From Phymorhynchus buccinoides (lineage: Eukaryota > Mollusca > Gastropoda > Neogastropoda > Raphitomidae), in assembly GCA_017654935.2 (NCBI GenBank), contig CM065690.1:37515317-37579316 (forward strand): a stretch of DNA of 64,000 nucleotides. Direction: 5' to 3'. The notes under the pieces are model-generated. The model ran no database searches. It was not told the DNA's origin and worked only from the letters and a program-made list of their open reading frames with translations. Numbering within the stretch: the stretch's first letter is position 1; each line of letters begins with the position of its first letter. This document shows, piece after piece, positions 24,831 through 36,286 of this stretch. Position numbers and translations under genes: made by a program.

Positions 24831-25531
24831 ATATTTTTTTTTTCTCTAGGGAATAAATAATGGATCTGTCATCCTAATTTGTTTCCCTTTCCGTCAAAAT
24901 ATACTTTATGTTTGCTATGTGTGTTGAAATAAATGTCATGTGTAGAGATTGGGAAAAAAAAACATTAAAAAAAATCGTTTTTGCAAATTGCTTGATACAT
25001 GTAGTTGATTGTTTTTAACTTGTTATGAAAACCTTTAACAATACAACTTTCTGTCAAACTTCACTTGTTGCGTACTTGAAATTTGTTGGAGCGCATGGAA
25101 TGTCAAATGCTTATCTTTTATGGCAATGTTTTGTTACATTCTTTAATGTCTAACAAATGAGATACAACCAGCAGGCATTAAAAATAATCCACATAATTTT
25201 AGAATTTGATATCAAATTCAACTTGAGACATGAAAACCTCAACTGTGTTTAAGGTAGGAAAACCTCATATGATTTTACATCTTTGCATATAAAATAAACG
25301 GCTTTCCTCATCCGTCTTTAACATGTTACAGTTTCATTTTCAGCTGTAAGAAATATGTGTGTAGGTCTTCAATCTAAAGCAAAAGTATTATTAGGTTAAC
25401 ACATTACTAAAAGATAATTATTCTATTGTTGTTTTACTAACAATGATGCTTAATTACATACAACAGCCATAGTGCTTAATTGTAGATGACAATCTAATGT
25501 TATTGATGTCAAGCACAAAAATATTATTACC
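24831..25531. other. Gene-free stretch 3' of the HARBI1-like last exon
   Basis: AT-rich. It should include the 3' UTR of the minus-strand HARBI1-like exons. An AATAAA on the minus strand was not pinned down. Confidence 0.4.
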
Positions 25532-25637
25532 TCAAACAAAGTAACGATTTACATAGCGATCCCTTGCAGCTCGTCCAGCCATCACTAGGGCCCGTTCATT
25601 GTCGGCGAGTGGCAATTGATCGTTGGCCTGGTCATGC
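25532..25637 (-). CDS. HARBI1-like (PIF/Harbinger transposase-derived) gene, last exon
   Basis: The minus strand after a canonical acceptor (AACAG at 25642-25638) reads HDQANDQLPLADNERALV, then AGRAARDRYVNRYFV and TGA (25534-25532). The G.RARD..V..YF ending is the usual C-terminus of HARBI1/PIF nucleases. It splices in frame with the exon at 26443-26607 (2 nt + 1 nt across the junction gives Arg). Together with 29827-29969 this gives three successive exons whose splice sites and phases agree. HARBI1-type proteins are DDE nucleases of the Harbinger superfamily; whether this one is a domesticated host gene or an element is not decided by the sequence. Confidence 0.75.
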
Positions 25638-26442
25638 CTGTTATCAGTGTTCAAAGAAGTCACTAAAGCAAATCACTGGTTCTTGTGTAAAAAGTCAATG
25701 CAGAATTTCATGTTTTAAAAAAATTAACAGAACATAATGTAAAGGTAAATACATTAATGTAACTTGAATAGCTCAACCTATTTTTTTAAATGTTTAAAAA
25801 ATGCAATAAAAAATAATTTAACAAAGCAAAACTCTTATGCACACTTAAGGCAGTTAGAGACAACATTTAAGAATCCGCAACCTAAGCAAGACAGCTGGAT
25901 TAAAAAAAAATTATACAATGCATAACATTACATCAACCATTTATTAAATATATTCTTGTTTTGATTTTTTTTATAATAATAAAAGGGAAGAAATGAAAGG
26001 GGGACAGGGTCGGACAGTAACGGCTGCCCGACTTCCTGGGGCAGGTAGTCGTAAGTGTCGGGCATGTGGCGAATTCGATGACCTGCCCGCCGGGCAAGTG
26101 CAAGTGCTTAGAAAAAAAATCTCACCCAGTTTATTTCAGTCCGTTGTAAAAACCGCAAGTCAGGTTCTAGGCCTACAACGCAGGCTACATCAACAATGAT
26201 AGGCCCTATTATCACCACGCACGCAAGTAGTTTGACTTGATGTCAGTATTAGAACAAATATAAATCAATGAAACTCAAACTGAAAGCAAAAAATGATCTT
26301 TTATTTGTTCTAGGTATCTTGTTCTTTCACATTTCCATGATACATAATGTGCATAGTACTGGATGTTTGAATATCAATAATTGATTAAAAAGGAGAAAAG
26401 AAAAAAATGTATGGTAGCATTCTGCATAAATATTGCGCCTAC
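25638..26442. other. Intron between HARBI1-like exons
   Basis: Bounded by GTAGGC (minus, 26442) and AACAG (minus, 25642). A GC-rich patch at 25990-26110 contains a 68-codon plus ORF and a minus reading RHMPDTYDYLPQE, neither recognised. The rest is AT-rich. Confidence 0.5.
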
Positions 26443-26607
26443 CTGTCATCTTCATGGTTAGGCTCGTCCTCATCCTCAGGGTCTGGCAGGTTCAACATAC
26501 GAGCTTGGTTTGCCAGCATGAAGCACACGGTGATGACCCTGCATGCTTTTCGAGGCTCCAGCCACAGGATTTCAGGCAATTCCACCTTCGTTTCGCTAAA
26601 CGTAAAC
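26443..26607 (-). CDS. HARBI1-like gene, exon with C-terminal DDE_4 helix
   Basis: Reads FTFSETKVELPEILWLEP, then RKACRVITVCFMLANQARML and NLPDPEDEDEPNHEDD on the minus strand. The pattern LR..P..AC.II.ACF.LHN.A...N.P.P in Harbinger transposases corresponds to this block. It has a canonical acceptor (CTCAG) and donor (AG/GTAGGC). The length of 165 nt keeps frame: 1 nt completes the codon from the upstream exon and 2 nt pass to the next. The conserved LHN is LAN here, so one usual residue is changed. The join to the upstream exon reads VERAIGKFTFSETK, a few residues shorter than typical VERAFG.LK.RF, so a short segment or micro-exon may be missing. Confidence 0.75.
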
Positions 26608-26785
26608 CTGAGAATATATCATACAGTTTAAATTAAAACATTAAACAATAGATTATTTATACTTAACACTACCCTCCACTCAACAACAGCCAAGAAATGT
26701 GCATATATAATAATACAGAAACACATTGATTCTTTCATTACAGTTGTAAAAGCTACATGTTATTGCTATTGATCATATGGATATA

Positions 26786-27275
26786 TATATCGTCGCTGTC
26801 CGACGCTAACCGTGTATCTACAAAATTTGACAAAAATAGATTTTTTACTGAAACTCCTTCCAGTGACCTCACGCAGGTCTTCTATAAATATCTTGTGTCT
26901 GCGACCAATGAAAATGCTCAAATTTGTCACATGATACCACATAAATAATCGTGTATGTGCCGGGTTGTTGCTGGTTTTGACGCGATAAGCGTGCAACTGT
27001 CACGCTAATCGTGTAACTGCCGGCAGCTGTCGTATCTCCCATTGTGAGAACAATGCACTAACTTTGTGACTAACCGTGTAACTGAATTATCACGAACATT
27101 TTGGGTGTTAATGCAACTTTTATTGTGTCACATGTTTACTCATCGGTAAAGAAGAAGTGTCAAGCGTATATCAAATGGGGATTGACTTTGTAGCAGGCGA
27201 CAATATGTTTTTTGATGCTCCTGTAAAATCACTGATTGTGTAAATACACGGTTAGCGTCGGACAGCGACTATATA
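26786..27275. mobile_element. 490-bp MITE with 36-bp terminal inverted repeats
   Basis: Terminal repeats at 26786-26821 and 27240-27275 match at 34 of 36 positions; the core is GTCGCTGTCCGACGCTAACC. The element is non-coding. Inside, the terminal word CTAACCGTGTA recurs in variant forms at about 26946, 26985, 27004 and 27063 (for example CTAATCGTGTAACTGCC), so it has several subterminal copies of the end motif. Its right end touches the left end of the Tc1 element at 27272. Confidence 0.8.
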
Positions 27276-28912
27276 AGCTATCCACAAAAAGTTAAGGATC
27301 ACTTGCAAACTAATTCATAACTTTCCAAATAAGAAAGCCAATGCGTTGAATTTTGGCCAACATTTAATTCAATGCTTTAGTGATAACGATACACAATTGC
27401 CTTCAATTTCGAGCAATCGTTTGGTCTGTACATTTGATCAAAGTGGGTACGTATCGAAATTTGATTTCCCAAAGTCATTGAAATCACAAGACAGGGCATT
27501 CTGATGCTCCCAAAAGTTCAGTAATGCGTGTATCCGCCATGGCTGTTCTGGCACTCGACGCAGCGAGTCCTCATGGAGTTGACCAGGGTGGTGAAGATCC
27601 TCTGTGGAAGCGCCTGCCACTCAGCCTGCAGCATCTGGTAGAGGTGCTGGGCATCCCTGGGAGGGGGGTGGTTGCTCCTCACTTTGCGATCCAGCTCATC
27701 CCAGAGGTTCTCAATCGGGTTGAGGTCGGGACTGCATGCTGGCCACTCCATTCTGTTGACTCCAGACTGCTGCAGGAAGTCGTTGACCACCCTTGCCCTG
27801 TGGGGGCGAGCGTTGTCATCCTGGTAGACAGCCGGCGGTCCCATCTGCTGCAGTGTAGGCACAGCCAGCGGTCGAAGGATCTCATCCCGGTATCGGAGGC
27901 CAGTCAGGTTACCCTGTACATGATACAAGGGTGTTCTGTGGTGAAGGCTGAAGGCCCCCCAGACCATTACAGAACCTCCACCAAAGGCCACCTTTTCTTG
28001 GACAGTGGCGTCAATAAAGCGTTCCCCTGGGCGCCTCCAGACCCTCAGTCGGCCGTCGTTGTGGTTCAGGGTGAAGCGTGATTCATCACTGAACAGGACC
28101 TGGGACCATTGCTGACGTGTCCACCTCACGTGACGTCTGCAGAAGGCGCGGCGTGCTGCCCTATGGGCTGGAGTTAAGCGTGGCCGTACAGCTGGGCGAC
28201 GAGAACGGAGGTTAAACCCATGAAGGCGGTTCCGTATGGTCTGCTGGCTGATGTTGATGTTAGTAGCCACCCTCAGCTGCCTTCGAATGATGCTGGAAGA
28301 GGCTGTTCTTGTCTGCAGGGCTTGTCGTTCAATGAGACGATCTTCACGTGGAGTTGTCTTCTTCGGTCGACCAGATCTGCGTCTTTCATGGACCCTCCCA
28401 GTGGCTGTGAAGCGTTGAATCAGTCTGACAATGACCGAGATGGACACCTGAAGTCGCCTGGCCACTTCTCGCTTGGGAACACCATCTTGGAACCATGCAA
28501 CAGCTCGTCCCCTATCCAACTCGCTCAATTTTCGTCGTGGAGGCATTGTCAAATCAGGCCTAATACTGGTGGTATGTCTTCTTATAAAGCCAAGCAAGAG
28601 ACAGCATCTCACACATAAACAGCAGTGCTTGCACGTGCATAATGGTTTTTCCATCTGGCTTGTGCAATGTGTTCATGCAGAACGATCCAAAACAAGGTCC
28701 TTTTTCGCAAGTTTCCGCTTTTTCTTTTGCTGCCAAGCTCAGTAATAGAGAATCACGTGCAATGTTTCCACTAACACAACATCGCCCACTTACAGCTGAA
28801 CAAGAATTCATAACAATTTGGCTTGACTGAGAAAAAAATAACAGGAGCGAACGGAGTTTATTGCGCACCTGTTTTCTCATAGTGATCCTTAACTTTTTGT
28901 GAGTAGTGTATA
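27272..28912 (-). mobile_element. Tc1-like transposon, apparently intact (1.64 kb)
   Basis: Terminal inverted repeats lie at 27272-27303 and 28881-28912, sharing CACAAAAAGTTAAGGATCAC and starting TATA. The element is flanked by TA as expected for Tc1/mariner. It encodes one uninterrupted transposase on the minus strand. The ends are adjacent to the right TIR of the 490-bp MITE, so this element inserted at the MITE terminus. Length and single-ORF organisation are normal for Tc1. It lies in an intron of the HARBI1-like gene. Confidence 0.92.
27518..28546 (-). CDS. Tc1-like DD34E transposase, full length
   Basis: A 342-aa protein when started at MPPRRKLSELDRG (ATG at 28546); an upstream in-frame ATG at 28654 would add 36 Cys-rich residues that lack homology, so the inner start is preferred and also gives the usual Tc1 length. 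N-terminal paired-like helix-turn-helix: GRAVAWFQDGVPKREVARRL and RSGRPKKTTPREDRLI. The GRPK-type basic hook is followed by a second HTH. Catalytic triad: FSDESRF, VYQDDNARPHRA and SPDLNPIENLWDE, with 34 residues between the last D and E. The bipartite glycine-rich box is GGGSVMVWGAF. No stop or frameshift. It catalyses cut-and-paste transposition at TA. A complete ORF with matching TIRs means a recently active or still active copy. Confidence 0.95.
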   Translation of the reverse strand: MPPRRKLSELDRGRAVAWFQDGVPKREVARRLQVSISVIVRLIQRFTATGRVHERRRSGRPKKTTPREDRLIERQALQTRTASSSIIRRQLRVATNINISQQTIRNRLHGFNLRSRRPAVRPRLTPAHRAARRAFCRRHVRWTRQQWSQVLFSDESRFTLNHNDGRLRVWRRPGERFIDATVQEKVAFGGGSVMVWGAFSLHHRTPLYHVQGNLTGLRYRDEILRPLAVPTLQQMGPPAVYQDDNARPHRARVVNDFLQQSGVNRMEWPACSPDLNPIENLWDELDRKVRSNHPPPRDAQHLYQMLQAEWQALPQRIFTTLVNSMRTRCVECQNSHGGYTHY

Positions 28913-29826
28913 AATAAAGTGAGTAGCATCTGCACCAACATACTACCCACTCCACTAAATTCTTTGCAATCTTTCACTTTATTTAAAGCTTCATCAGGCA
29001 ATCTGAATCAAATGCATTAAAAAAAACTACAAAACCCAAGTCGGAGTGTATATCTATATAAATGAAGGGGGAAGGGGGGGGGGGGGGGAGAACAGAGCGA
29101 GAGAGAGAACCCGTGGGGCAGGATGAACATCATACTATTAGATTATTTATCAGATCACAATAGTTAAATGTATGTTAAAAATCAAACTTGTTTAAAAATC
29201 AAATGCATTTTCTAACGCAATTAATATCAGACACTCTTATGCACCACAATAAGCACCACAGATGGAGAGAAAGTGGGGGGGGGGGGGGGGGGGGCGGGGA
29301 GGTTGTTCAGGATAGGAGTAATATAATGAAGAGAAGAATGAATCAAATATATATGTATTATTCGCTCTCATGGACTTTAAAATAACTTGAAGCCCAAATC
29401 ACTCAATGATGTACCAAGGATCGAAAAATGATAGGACAAACTGTCCTGAGACAAGAGAAATCAATAAGACAAAGTCCTGGCTCTTGCAGAAATCAATAAG
29501 ACAAAATTTGCCTGTCTTAAAATTGTAATCAGGCATATTTCCTGACAGATGAGAACACAATATGACATTTTCAATTTTAAAAGGTCAGTGTCCTATCACC
29601 AGGGCATCGGGACATCACTGTTCACTTACAAACCTTGTAAAGGAAAAATGATTAATTGTCGGTCTGAAATAAATGCATAAAATAACAAATGTCAATTTTA
29701 AATGCTCTGAAAACACATCTTAATTTTTTGTATTTTTAATAATCATTTGTTTAATAATTGTTGCCTCCCAACACTGTTCATAGTAGATTTCTAGATAATT
29801 AAAAAAAATTAATAGAAATTTACTAC
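28913..29826. other. Intronic sequence with poly-G runs
   Basis: Between HARBI1-like exons. Holds G15 at 29074-29088 and G20 at 29275-29294, otherwise AT-rich. Confidence 0.5.
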
Positions 29827-29969
29827 TTGCCGATCGCCCTTTCCACAGAATTTCTTGTTGTTCTGTGGGCACTGTTGTAGCGTTCCTCCTGCCGGTTGTT
29901 GAGGTGCAAGAATGGGGTGAAGAGCCAGTCACGAGCCATGTATCCACTGTCACATGGAATTTGATTATC
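29827..29969 (-). CDS. HARBI1-like gene, exon with GDSGY block
   Basis: Reads DNQIPCDSGYMARDWLFTPF, then LHLNNRQEERYNSAHRTTRN and SVERAIG. This is the Harbinger DDE_4 stretch (L.GD.GYPL.PWLLTP...E..FN..H..TR..VERAFG), which carries the final catalytic Glu in ..E..(Y/F)N. Acceptor TATAG at 29970 and donor AA/GTAGTA at 29826 are canonical. The length of 143 nt starts in phase 0 and passes 2 nt to the next exon, matching 26607. Confidence 0.8.
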
Positions 29970-30268
29970 CTATATATATTGCAGAAATCTTGTAAAAAAT
30001 GTATTTACAATTATTTTATAATTCGTATTTTGTATGTAGAATGTCTACGTCTTGTAAACTTTAAATGCTTGTAAATGAGGTAGAAGGGTATTTTTGTTTT
30101 TGCAAAATTTGTCTATTATAATTAGTCATGTAATTGGTATGTCGATGGCAGTATGATTTTATTTCAAGTTGCAGTATTGTATTCAAACTTGATTGAGAAT
30201 GTGAATGTGGTCTATGTTTCTTCTTAGAATGTTCATATTGTAACTATTTTACTCTTGTATAATTAATT

Positions 30269-30293
30269 GTGTGTGAGTGTGTGTGTGCACATG

Positions 30294-30354
<61 letters not shown>

Positions 30355-30512
30355 GGAAGTAAGAGAACGTTGCGTGCAAGCATCGTGCTTATTTTACTTT
30401 CTAATGATTAATTATTTGTTTGCCTTTAATGTTCTTGTTATCAATGTAAAGCGCACTGAGCTCATGTGAGAAAGAGCGCTATATAAATTCCCATTATTAT
30501 TATTATTATTAT
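30269..30512 (+). repeat. (TG)n plus GCGCTATATAAA-(ATT)n LINE/SINE tail
   Basis: TG runs at 30269-30352 are followed 60-160 bp later by ATCAATGTAAAGCGCACTGA, GCTCATGTGAGAAAGAGCGC and TATATAAATTCCCATT(ATT)n. This is the same tail as at 5440-5540, 19600-19672 and 55870-55925. Confidence 0.75.
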
Positions 30513-30894
30513 ACCAAAAGTTATAGTTATCACTTAAGACCAAAGAATATTTCATTCAAACCAAAAGAAAAGTAAACCTGGAAATTGGTGCATGCATTAC
30601 TATATTTGATTTTTAATCAACTTATTCAGAAAAAACAACCTCTTAAATATTATATACTAAATCAATTGACCATAATGAAATAAACACATACATATGATTC
30701 TCATACACACACACTCTGTCTTTCTCTCTTCTCTCACACATACACAGTGACACACACACACAAAAAAAGATTAAATAATTGACATATGCAAAATAAACGT
30801 TCACAGTTGCTATGTACACAATAACATAATGCTGATTGCTCTGAAATGACTAAAAGAGACTATAAAGTACAAAATTAATACCTAGAATGATTCA
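30513..30894. other. Intronic AT-rich stretch
   Basis: Lies between HARBI1-like exons. (CA)/(TCTC) patches near 30700-30765. Confidence 0.5.
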
Positions 30895-31026
30895 ATTGAT
30901 AGGTCTGTTTTCCTGCTCATCAAAATCAGCATACACCGACGACTGTCGCAGAACCCGCGAATCATGCGTGCTGCCATGCCATCTCGCAAACACATCAATG
31001 AAGACGATGTCAGCATTGGAAATCAC
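30895..31026 (-). CDS. HARBI1-like gene, exon with central catalytic Asp
   Basis: After acceptor GCGCAG the minus strand reads VISNADIVFIDVFARWHGST, HDSRVLRQSSVYADFDEQEN and RPIN, then TGA. It matches the Harbinger block VVCD..(M/L)RF..V.A.WPGS.HDS.I, with the second catalytic Asp in HDS. It starts in phase 0, exactly as the 57-kb exon ending SINVQ would require. The only nearby GT donor (CTAG/GTATTA) lies 13 nt beyond the in-frame TGA, so the 3' boundary is unresolved: decay, a non-canonical donor or a sequence error. Confidence 0.7.
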
Positions 31027-31076
31027 CTGCGCATAGATATATCAAAAAAATATCCCATTAGTACTTTTTTTTTTTT

Positions 31077-31213
31077 TTTACATTTCAACTCTTTCCTCTC
31101 TCTCTCTCTCTCTCTATCTTGATAATCACACAATTCAACAAACAACATTTCAACTCTTTCCTCTCTCTCTCTCTTGATAATCACACAATTCAACAAACAA
31201 CATTTCAACTCTT

Positions 31214-31267
<54 letters not shown>

Positions 31268-31330
31268 ATAATCACACAATTCAACAAACAACATTTCAAC
31301 TCTTTACTCTCTGAGAGTCTCTCTCTTGTT
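31077..31330. repeat. Minisatellite with embedded variable (TC)n
   Basis: The unit CATTTCAACTCTTT...(TC)n...TTGATAATCACACAATTC...AACAAACAA begins at 31081, 31147, 31201 and 31292. Unit lengths are 66, 54 and 91 bp, differing mainly in TC length. It lies ~50 bp 5' of the HARBI1-like exon on the minus strand. Confidence 0.85.
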
Positions 31331-32640
31331 TTTTCCTTCTTTTGTTGTTGTTGTTGATTGATTGAACCTTTTACTGGGTTAAGATTTAGACACATCAATT
31401 TGTGGCTTTTTACATTGTTTTACAAATTTGTCCACAAGGAACAAAAGAAAAGAAAATGCAACAAGAGGGAAAAAAATACGCAACATGCAAAAACAAGAAA
31501 CTATTAAAAAGAAAAAACCCAAGAAGAACAAATACAAGAGCAAGAAGAAGAAAAAAACGAAAGAAGGAAACATCAAACTTCTACAGTTGTGTTTTAAATT
31601 AGTACTTTCATTTAGCATTCAAATCAGGTCAATCTGCAAGTACCACAAGCACACACATCCCAAGGCCCAAGTCATATAGGTCACAGCCTTATTACACAAT
31701 TGATATTGTCTTATTGTGTATCCGGGTATACCCATCAGTTCTACTAAAAATTAATCTTGACTGACTTTGTTAAGTACTGATGTCTCCAACAAAGAGCCAG
31801 GACATTTGTTCTTAGTTACACTTACACGTAAGAGTTTGATTTTTTTTCTTTCAGGACAATTTGTCCTCTTAGTCCTACTTCTCCATCCTCAGTGCAATAT
31901 GAGCATGCAGTGACACACACACACATATATGCACGCTACCAGTACCTCTACCATCACTAACAGTAACACACAATGTTTCCCCCAAACATTTGCTGTCACA
32001 TTTCAGCCATTCACAGCTCATACAGGTCTGCCACTAATTGTCTTGTTGTTGAGTCATAATTGCATATAGATCTGCTAATATCTTATAACTGTACCATTCT
32101 TAAAGACGGATATAATGCATTATTTTAACTCTATGATCTAGTCTATCCAAATTTATTATAAAAAAAGAAAGACTGGTAGTGGTACTGTAGAGATAATATA
32201 ACAATAATACTAAGATTAAGAAGAAGAATAATGATCATTTTTATAGTTATAGCGCCTATTTTCCCATCGGGGCTCTAGGTGCATGCTTCACAAAAATAAT
32301 ATCTCACATGAACGGGGCATTGCAACAACATGCACAAGCACACATACGCACTCAAGTAGTGAAGTACGTACACACACATGCACACACACACACTCATTCC
32401 CCCTCTTACACAAAAAGACACACACACGGGTGCACATGCACGATGTGTGCAGACGCACAAACAATTGAATGAACATTCTGCACTCACACATGCACACACA
32501 CACATTAGTAATAGTACACAGAGTAGAGTGCACATGTATGCACACAACACGCCCCCACACAACACAGAAGTGCTGTGGCCGGTTGGTTACTTCTTCTTCT
32601 CGTCAATCAGTTTAAGATTTTGCCGATATTGAAAAATCGG
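31331..32640. other. Gene-free stretch, A-rich and (CA)n patches
   Basis: A-rich coding-like runs at 31430-31600 are low complexity. CA-rich sequence lies at 32330-32560. A pentamer GGTCA is repeated four times near 32645-32662. Confidence 0.5.
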
Positions 32641-32699
32641 TTGTCAGGTCAGGTCAGGTCAGTTAAGACGACTAGGCCTCGCAGCCTCTCAAGCGTCTT

Positions 32700-33075
32700 T
32701 AAAAAAAATAAAAAATTTTTAATTCAGTTGGCACAGCTGTGACGGTTTTGGTAGGCTATCAGTCATACTGGTATTTTAATTTACTAAGGTTTGGGTCTTT
32801 GTCAAGGAGGTTTTTGAATTTGTTAGTATCAGGTGCAAGTTTATAATCCAACGAGTTTACGAGTGCGAGTGGGCTGGTTCGATCAAACCCAGATGGTCAT
32901 GGGTGTTGTATCCTTGGGAAAGATACTTTACTCCTATTTCCTGGTCCTTCGGATGAGACCTAAAACTGAGGTCCTGTGTACGAATGCACGCACAAGATCA
33001 GATTGCGCGCGCCCATTCCACTATTTGGTAGGAGTAGGCCATGTGTGCCAGTGGAATGGATGACACAAAGCATGC
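32700..33075 (+). repeat. Probable tRNA-derived SINE remnant
   Basis: Contains a B-box-like GGTTCGATC (32876-32884) and, 60 nt on, TCCTTCGGATGAGACC and TAAAACTGAGGTCCTGTGT, a conserved block I associate with SINEs of marine invertebrates. The A box is not clear. Confidence 0.4.
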
Positions 33076-33990
33076 ATCCTGTGTTACAGTGTACCAATAG
33101 TAGTCTAATTTCTAAACAAATACTTTGGGCATGGGGCAGGATAAACATCCCCAATAGGAAGAAGAAGAATCTTGAAGGACACACACGACACACCATGAAA
33201 CACACACACACCATTTATTTCAATATCAATATGATTTGCTCTCATACACTTTATTTGTATATTACTATTATTAGCTGATGCTACATGTGCTCAGAAACTA
33301 GAGTTCTCTATTAACTGTCTGGTACTTGCAGGCCCTAGTCAGGCTAGTGTCTGCCATATAGTCTAGACTGAATATGTTCATCTAGATCTACTTGTTACTA
33401 ATGTTAGGCCTGTTAGTGTTACGGCCTACACTATCCGTTTTCGTTGTGTGTCTCCATGGGTTTTATGACTATACTACCACAAAACAATTACTAACTCTGT
33501 GTGAGGATAAAAGAACCCGCGAACATACTTTTAAACTAATAAAAAAAACCTATTAATACTAAAATTACACAAACCTTTTTCACTAACTGTATTACTAATA
33601 TAATACTAACGCATTGAATAACCTTCCAAACGAAGCAGTAAATGCATCGATAAATTAGATCGATAAATATTTTCAAAATATTGTGTATTCAGTAAATTTA
33701 ATTAAATTTGACAAATAAAGCATGACTGCCTAAGTAGTGGATCGGTAATGCCGATACAACATTAAAGGACCATAGACATCGGTATAGGCATCTCCGTGGG
33801 ATCTATGAGCATCTCGTAAACCACGGGCAGAATGATGCAAAATCGAATTGGATTTTAAACTCTGACATAATTCAAAGTCACAAACATTCATGAAACAGAA
33901 CACAATCATATCGTTATATCTCAAATTTAGCAACATGCGCTGAGCTATTTTTTTTCCCTGTCGTCTGCTCCAAGTGAATCTCGTTTGTGC
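33075..33990. other. Upstream region of the THAP gene
   Basis: AT-rich. Holds a segment (33765-33800) sharing the word TTAAAGGACCATA and CATCTCC with the reverse complement of 56530-56570. Confidence 0.4.
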
Positions 33991-34004
33991 GGAGTTAGCT
34001 AAAA

Positions 34005-34018
34005 TGACGTAATTCCGG
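34005..34018 (+). promoter_or_regulatory. CRE-like and ETS-like sites, candidate promoter
   Basis: TGACGTAA (34005-34012) directly followed by TTCCGG (34013-34018), about 100 bp upstream of the THAP gene start codon. Such CRE/ETS pairs are common in TATA-less promoters. No TATA box is visible. Positional inference only. Confidence 0.3.
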
Positions 34019-34119
34019 GAAGGAGGGGGAGTGATGCGTTCTTGTAACGTGGCAACAGTCAGACGATCACCTGCAAAAACGAAAGGCTCTGTCCGTAGGA
34101 CCTGTGTATTGTGTAAACA

Positions 34120-34509
34120 ATGCCTAAACAGTGTGCTGCACCAGGCTGCAACATAACATCTGTTAGGCCTAAATCAGCTAACTTTTCTTTTCACAATTTC
34201 CCTACGGACCCGGAACGCAGGAGAGAATGGGCTGCAAGAGTGAACAGAATGGATCCAGTGTCAGTGACAAGGGGTTTATGGATGCCCGGAAAGTACGATG
34301 TACTGTGTTCCGAGCATTTTGTTGCTTCAGACTTTCGCTTTCGAGCACAGATGAGTGGAAAGGACGGGTTTCCAGTGTATAGATGTGAACTGGTGGACAC
34401 TGCTGTTCCCTCTATATTTCCCCACATCGAGTGTGCTAGAAAGAGGCAGCAGACAGCAGATGGCGATGCCAGACTACCACTAGGCCTAGTCAACAAAAAG
34501 AGAAGACAG
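34120..34509 (+). CDS. Exon 1: THAP zinc finger
   Basis: 130 codons. The C2CH zinc ligands are C5, C10, C63 and H66. Invariant companions are F25/P28, W37, F67 and the AVPSIF box (95-100), the version of AVPTIF that ends a THAP domain. Donor AGACAG/GTAAGT is perfect, phase 0. THAP domains bind DNA; they occur in P-element-like and Kolobok-like transposases and in host regulators. The start is the first ATG, placed as normal for THAP proteins (zinc ligand at residue 5). Confidence 0.93.
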
Positions 34510-34715
34510 GTAAGTGTACATACATGTATACAAGTGTATGCACACCAAACTTTGTCAGCATAATGTCGTTGTAAAACTTTGAAAAGTAACATTAATGTCA
34601 TTGTTGGGTATTAGTTGAAGCTCTGTCATCGATCTATTTCCTCAGCTCTCATTGTTTATGCCAATAAAAAATAAGCTGTGCCTGTCCCCATTGTTTATTT
34701 ATATCCTTTCTATTT

Positions 34716-34779
<64 letters not shown>

Positions 34780-34800
34780 TCTCTCTCTTTCTCATACAGA

Positions 34801-34857
<57 letters not shown>

Positions 34858-35171
34858 TATAATATGCATACACACATATACTCATATAGGCATACATATC
34901 CTTGACTTACACAGCTGATCACTGGCAGACAACCATAGCTCTCAGTCTGTGTGTGTGTGTGTGTGTGTGTGTTAAAAGTCAGATGGAACATTGAATAAGC
35001 AATAATGGTTTGCTTTTTTACATCAAGCCATCTATGACACAACAATTATAGAAGGAAATAAACATTAAAACACACACCAAAAAACAACCCAAATAAAACA
35101 AACCAAAAAAAGCTTTAATTGTGTGTGTGTGTGTGTGTTTGCCCGTGCGCATGCATATATGCATGCAGTTA

Positions 35172-35206
<35 letters not shown>

Positions 35207-36240
35207 AAGTAGATTTGTATTTATGTGTGACTGGATCTTAGTCATTAATCACAGAACATTACTATCACTACTCAAATTTACTTGCTTTAATGTATTAAAT
35301 TTTAATTATGACATGCTATCAGAATGACACTTTGGTGTAAAGTAAAGCTTGAATTAACATTTTCTCCAGTTGATGCTTCATGACCCCGGTCATACTTAGA
35401 ACATAGTGATAGTTTTATTAAAAATGAAAATATCATATTGTGTTATTCACTGTAGTAATAACAAATATATCCTATTACAAATGAAAACTGGTTGGATTTG
35501 CTAGTGATGTGCAAGAGCCAACAGTTTTCCTATCACTTTTCCCTCCTTTGTGCTTTATTTCATAAGTAATATTGTTTATACAAGAGAAGAAGGCAAACAT
35601 GTCACTACAATGTTGTATATGAAATAAAAAATAAATTAGACTTAGTACAATTGAATGAAAACAGTTGTAATTGTAACATTTATATTCTCATCATTGTTAA
35701 ATCCACTCATCCATAGATGTCTTTCTTTTTCAATAGGTGTCTTTTAATTGAGTGATATTATCTGAGCTTTTTCAAGCACAACATATATATTGCTGAGAAA
35801 GAAGTGTGCATCCTCCAGTAATTATTTTTTTACAAAGTATCTTATTAATTACTAAATTATTTATTTTCCTTACATTATTTTTTTCTAGGTTGTTGATGAT
35901 GCACTGGCTGAGAGTGTGGCAGCTGCTATACCCCAACAAGAGGCAGCTGACTCTGACCCTGAGTGTGCTGACTTGCCTCCAGTGCCTCAAGCAGTAGTTG
36001 TGTGTACAGTTGATGAAAAAGAAAACATCTGTGTACAAGCTGATGTGCACCATGTGAGTAATTTAGTAACCTTCCCACTGTTGTTATTGGAAATTACAAT
36101 GTGCATGCAGACTGACAAGTTTAGGTTCGGGGGGGGGGGGGGGGGGGGGTAGTTGAAAATGAAAATTTATATACAGCAGGATGAACTGATAAGAAAAACA
36201 AAATTAGTGGTGGTTACAGTATTCCGACGGACAATATTTT

Positions 36241-36286
<46 letters not shown>

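Noticed and set aside
27524..28618. Plus-strand ORFs of 132-185 codons
   Set aside because: Antisense shadows of the Tc1 transposase.
34649..34918. ORFs of Cys-Val or His-Thr repeats, here and at 5141, 10334, 19047, 37366, 50521, 60483
   Set aside because: Translations of (TG)n/(CA)n microsatellites.
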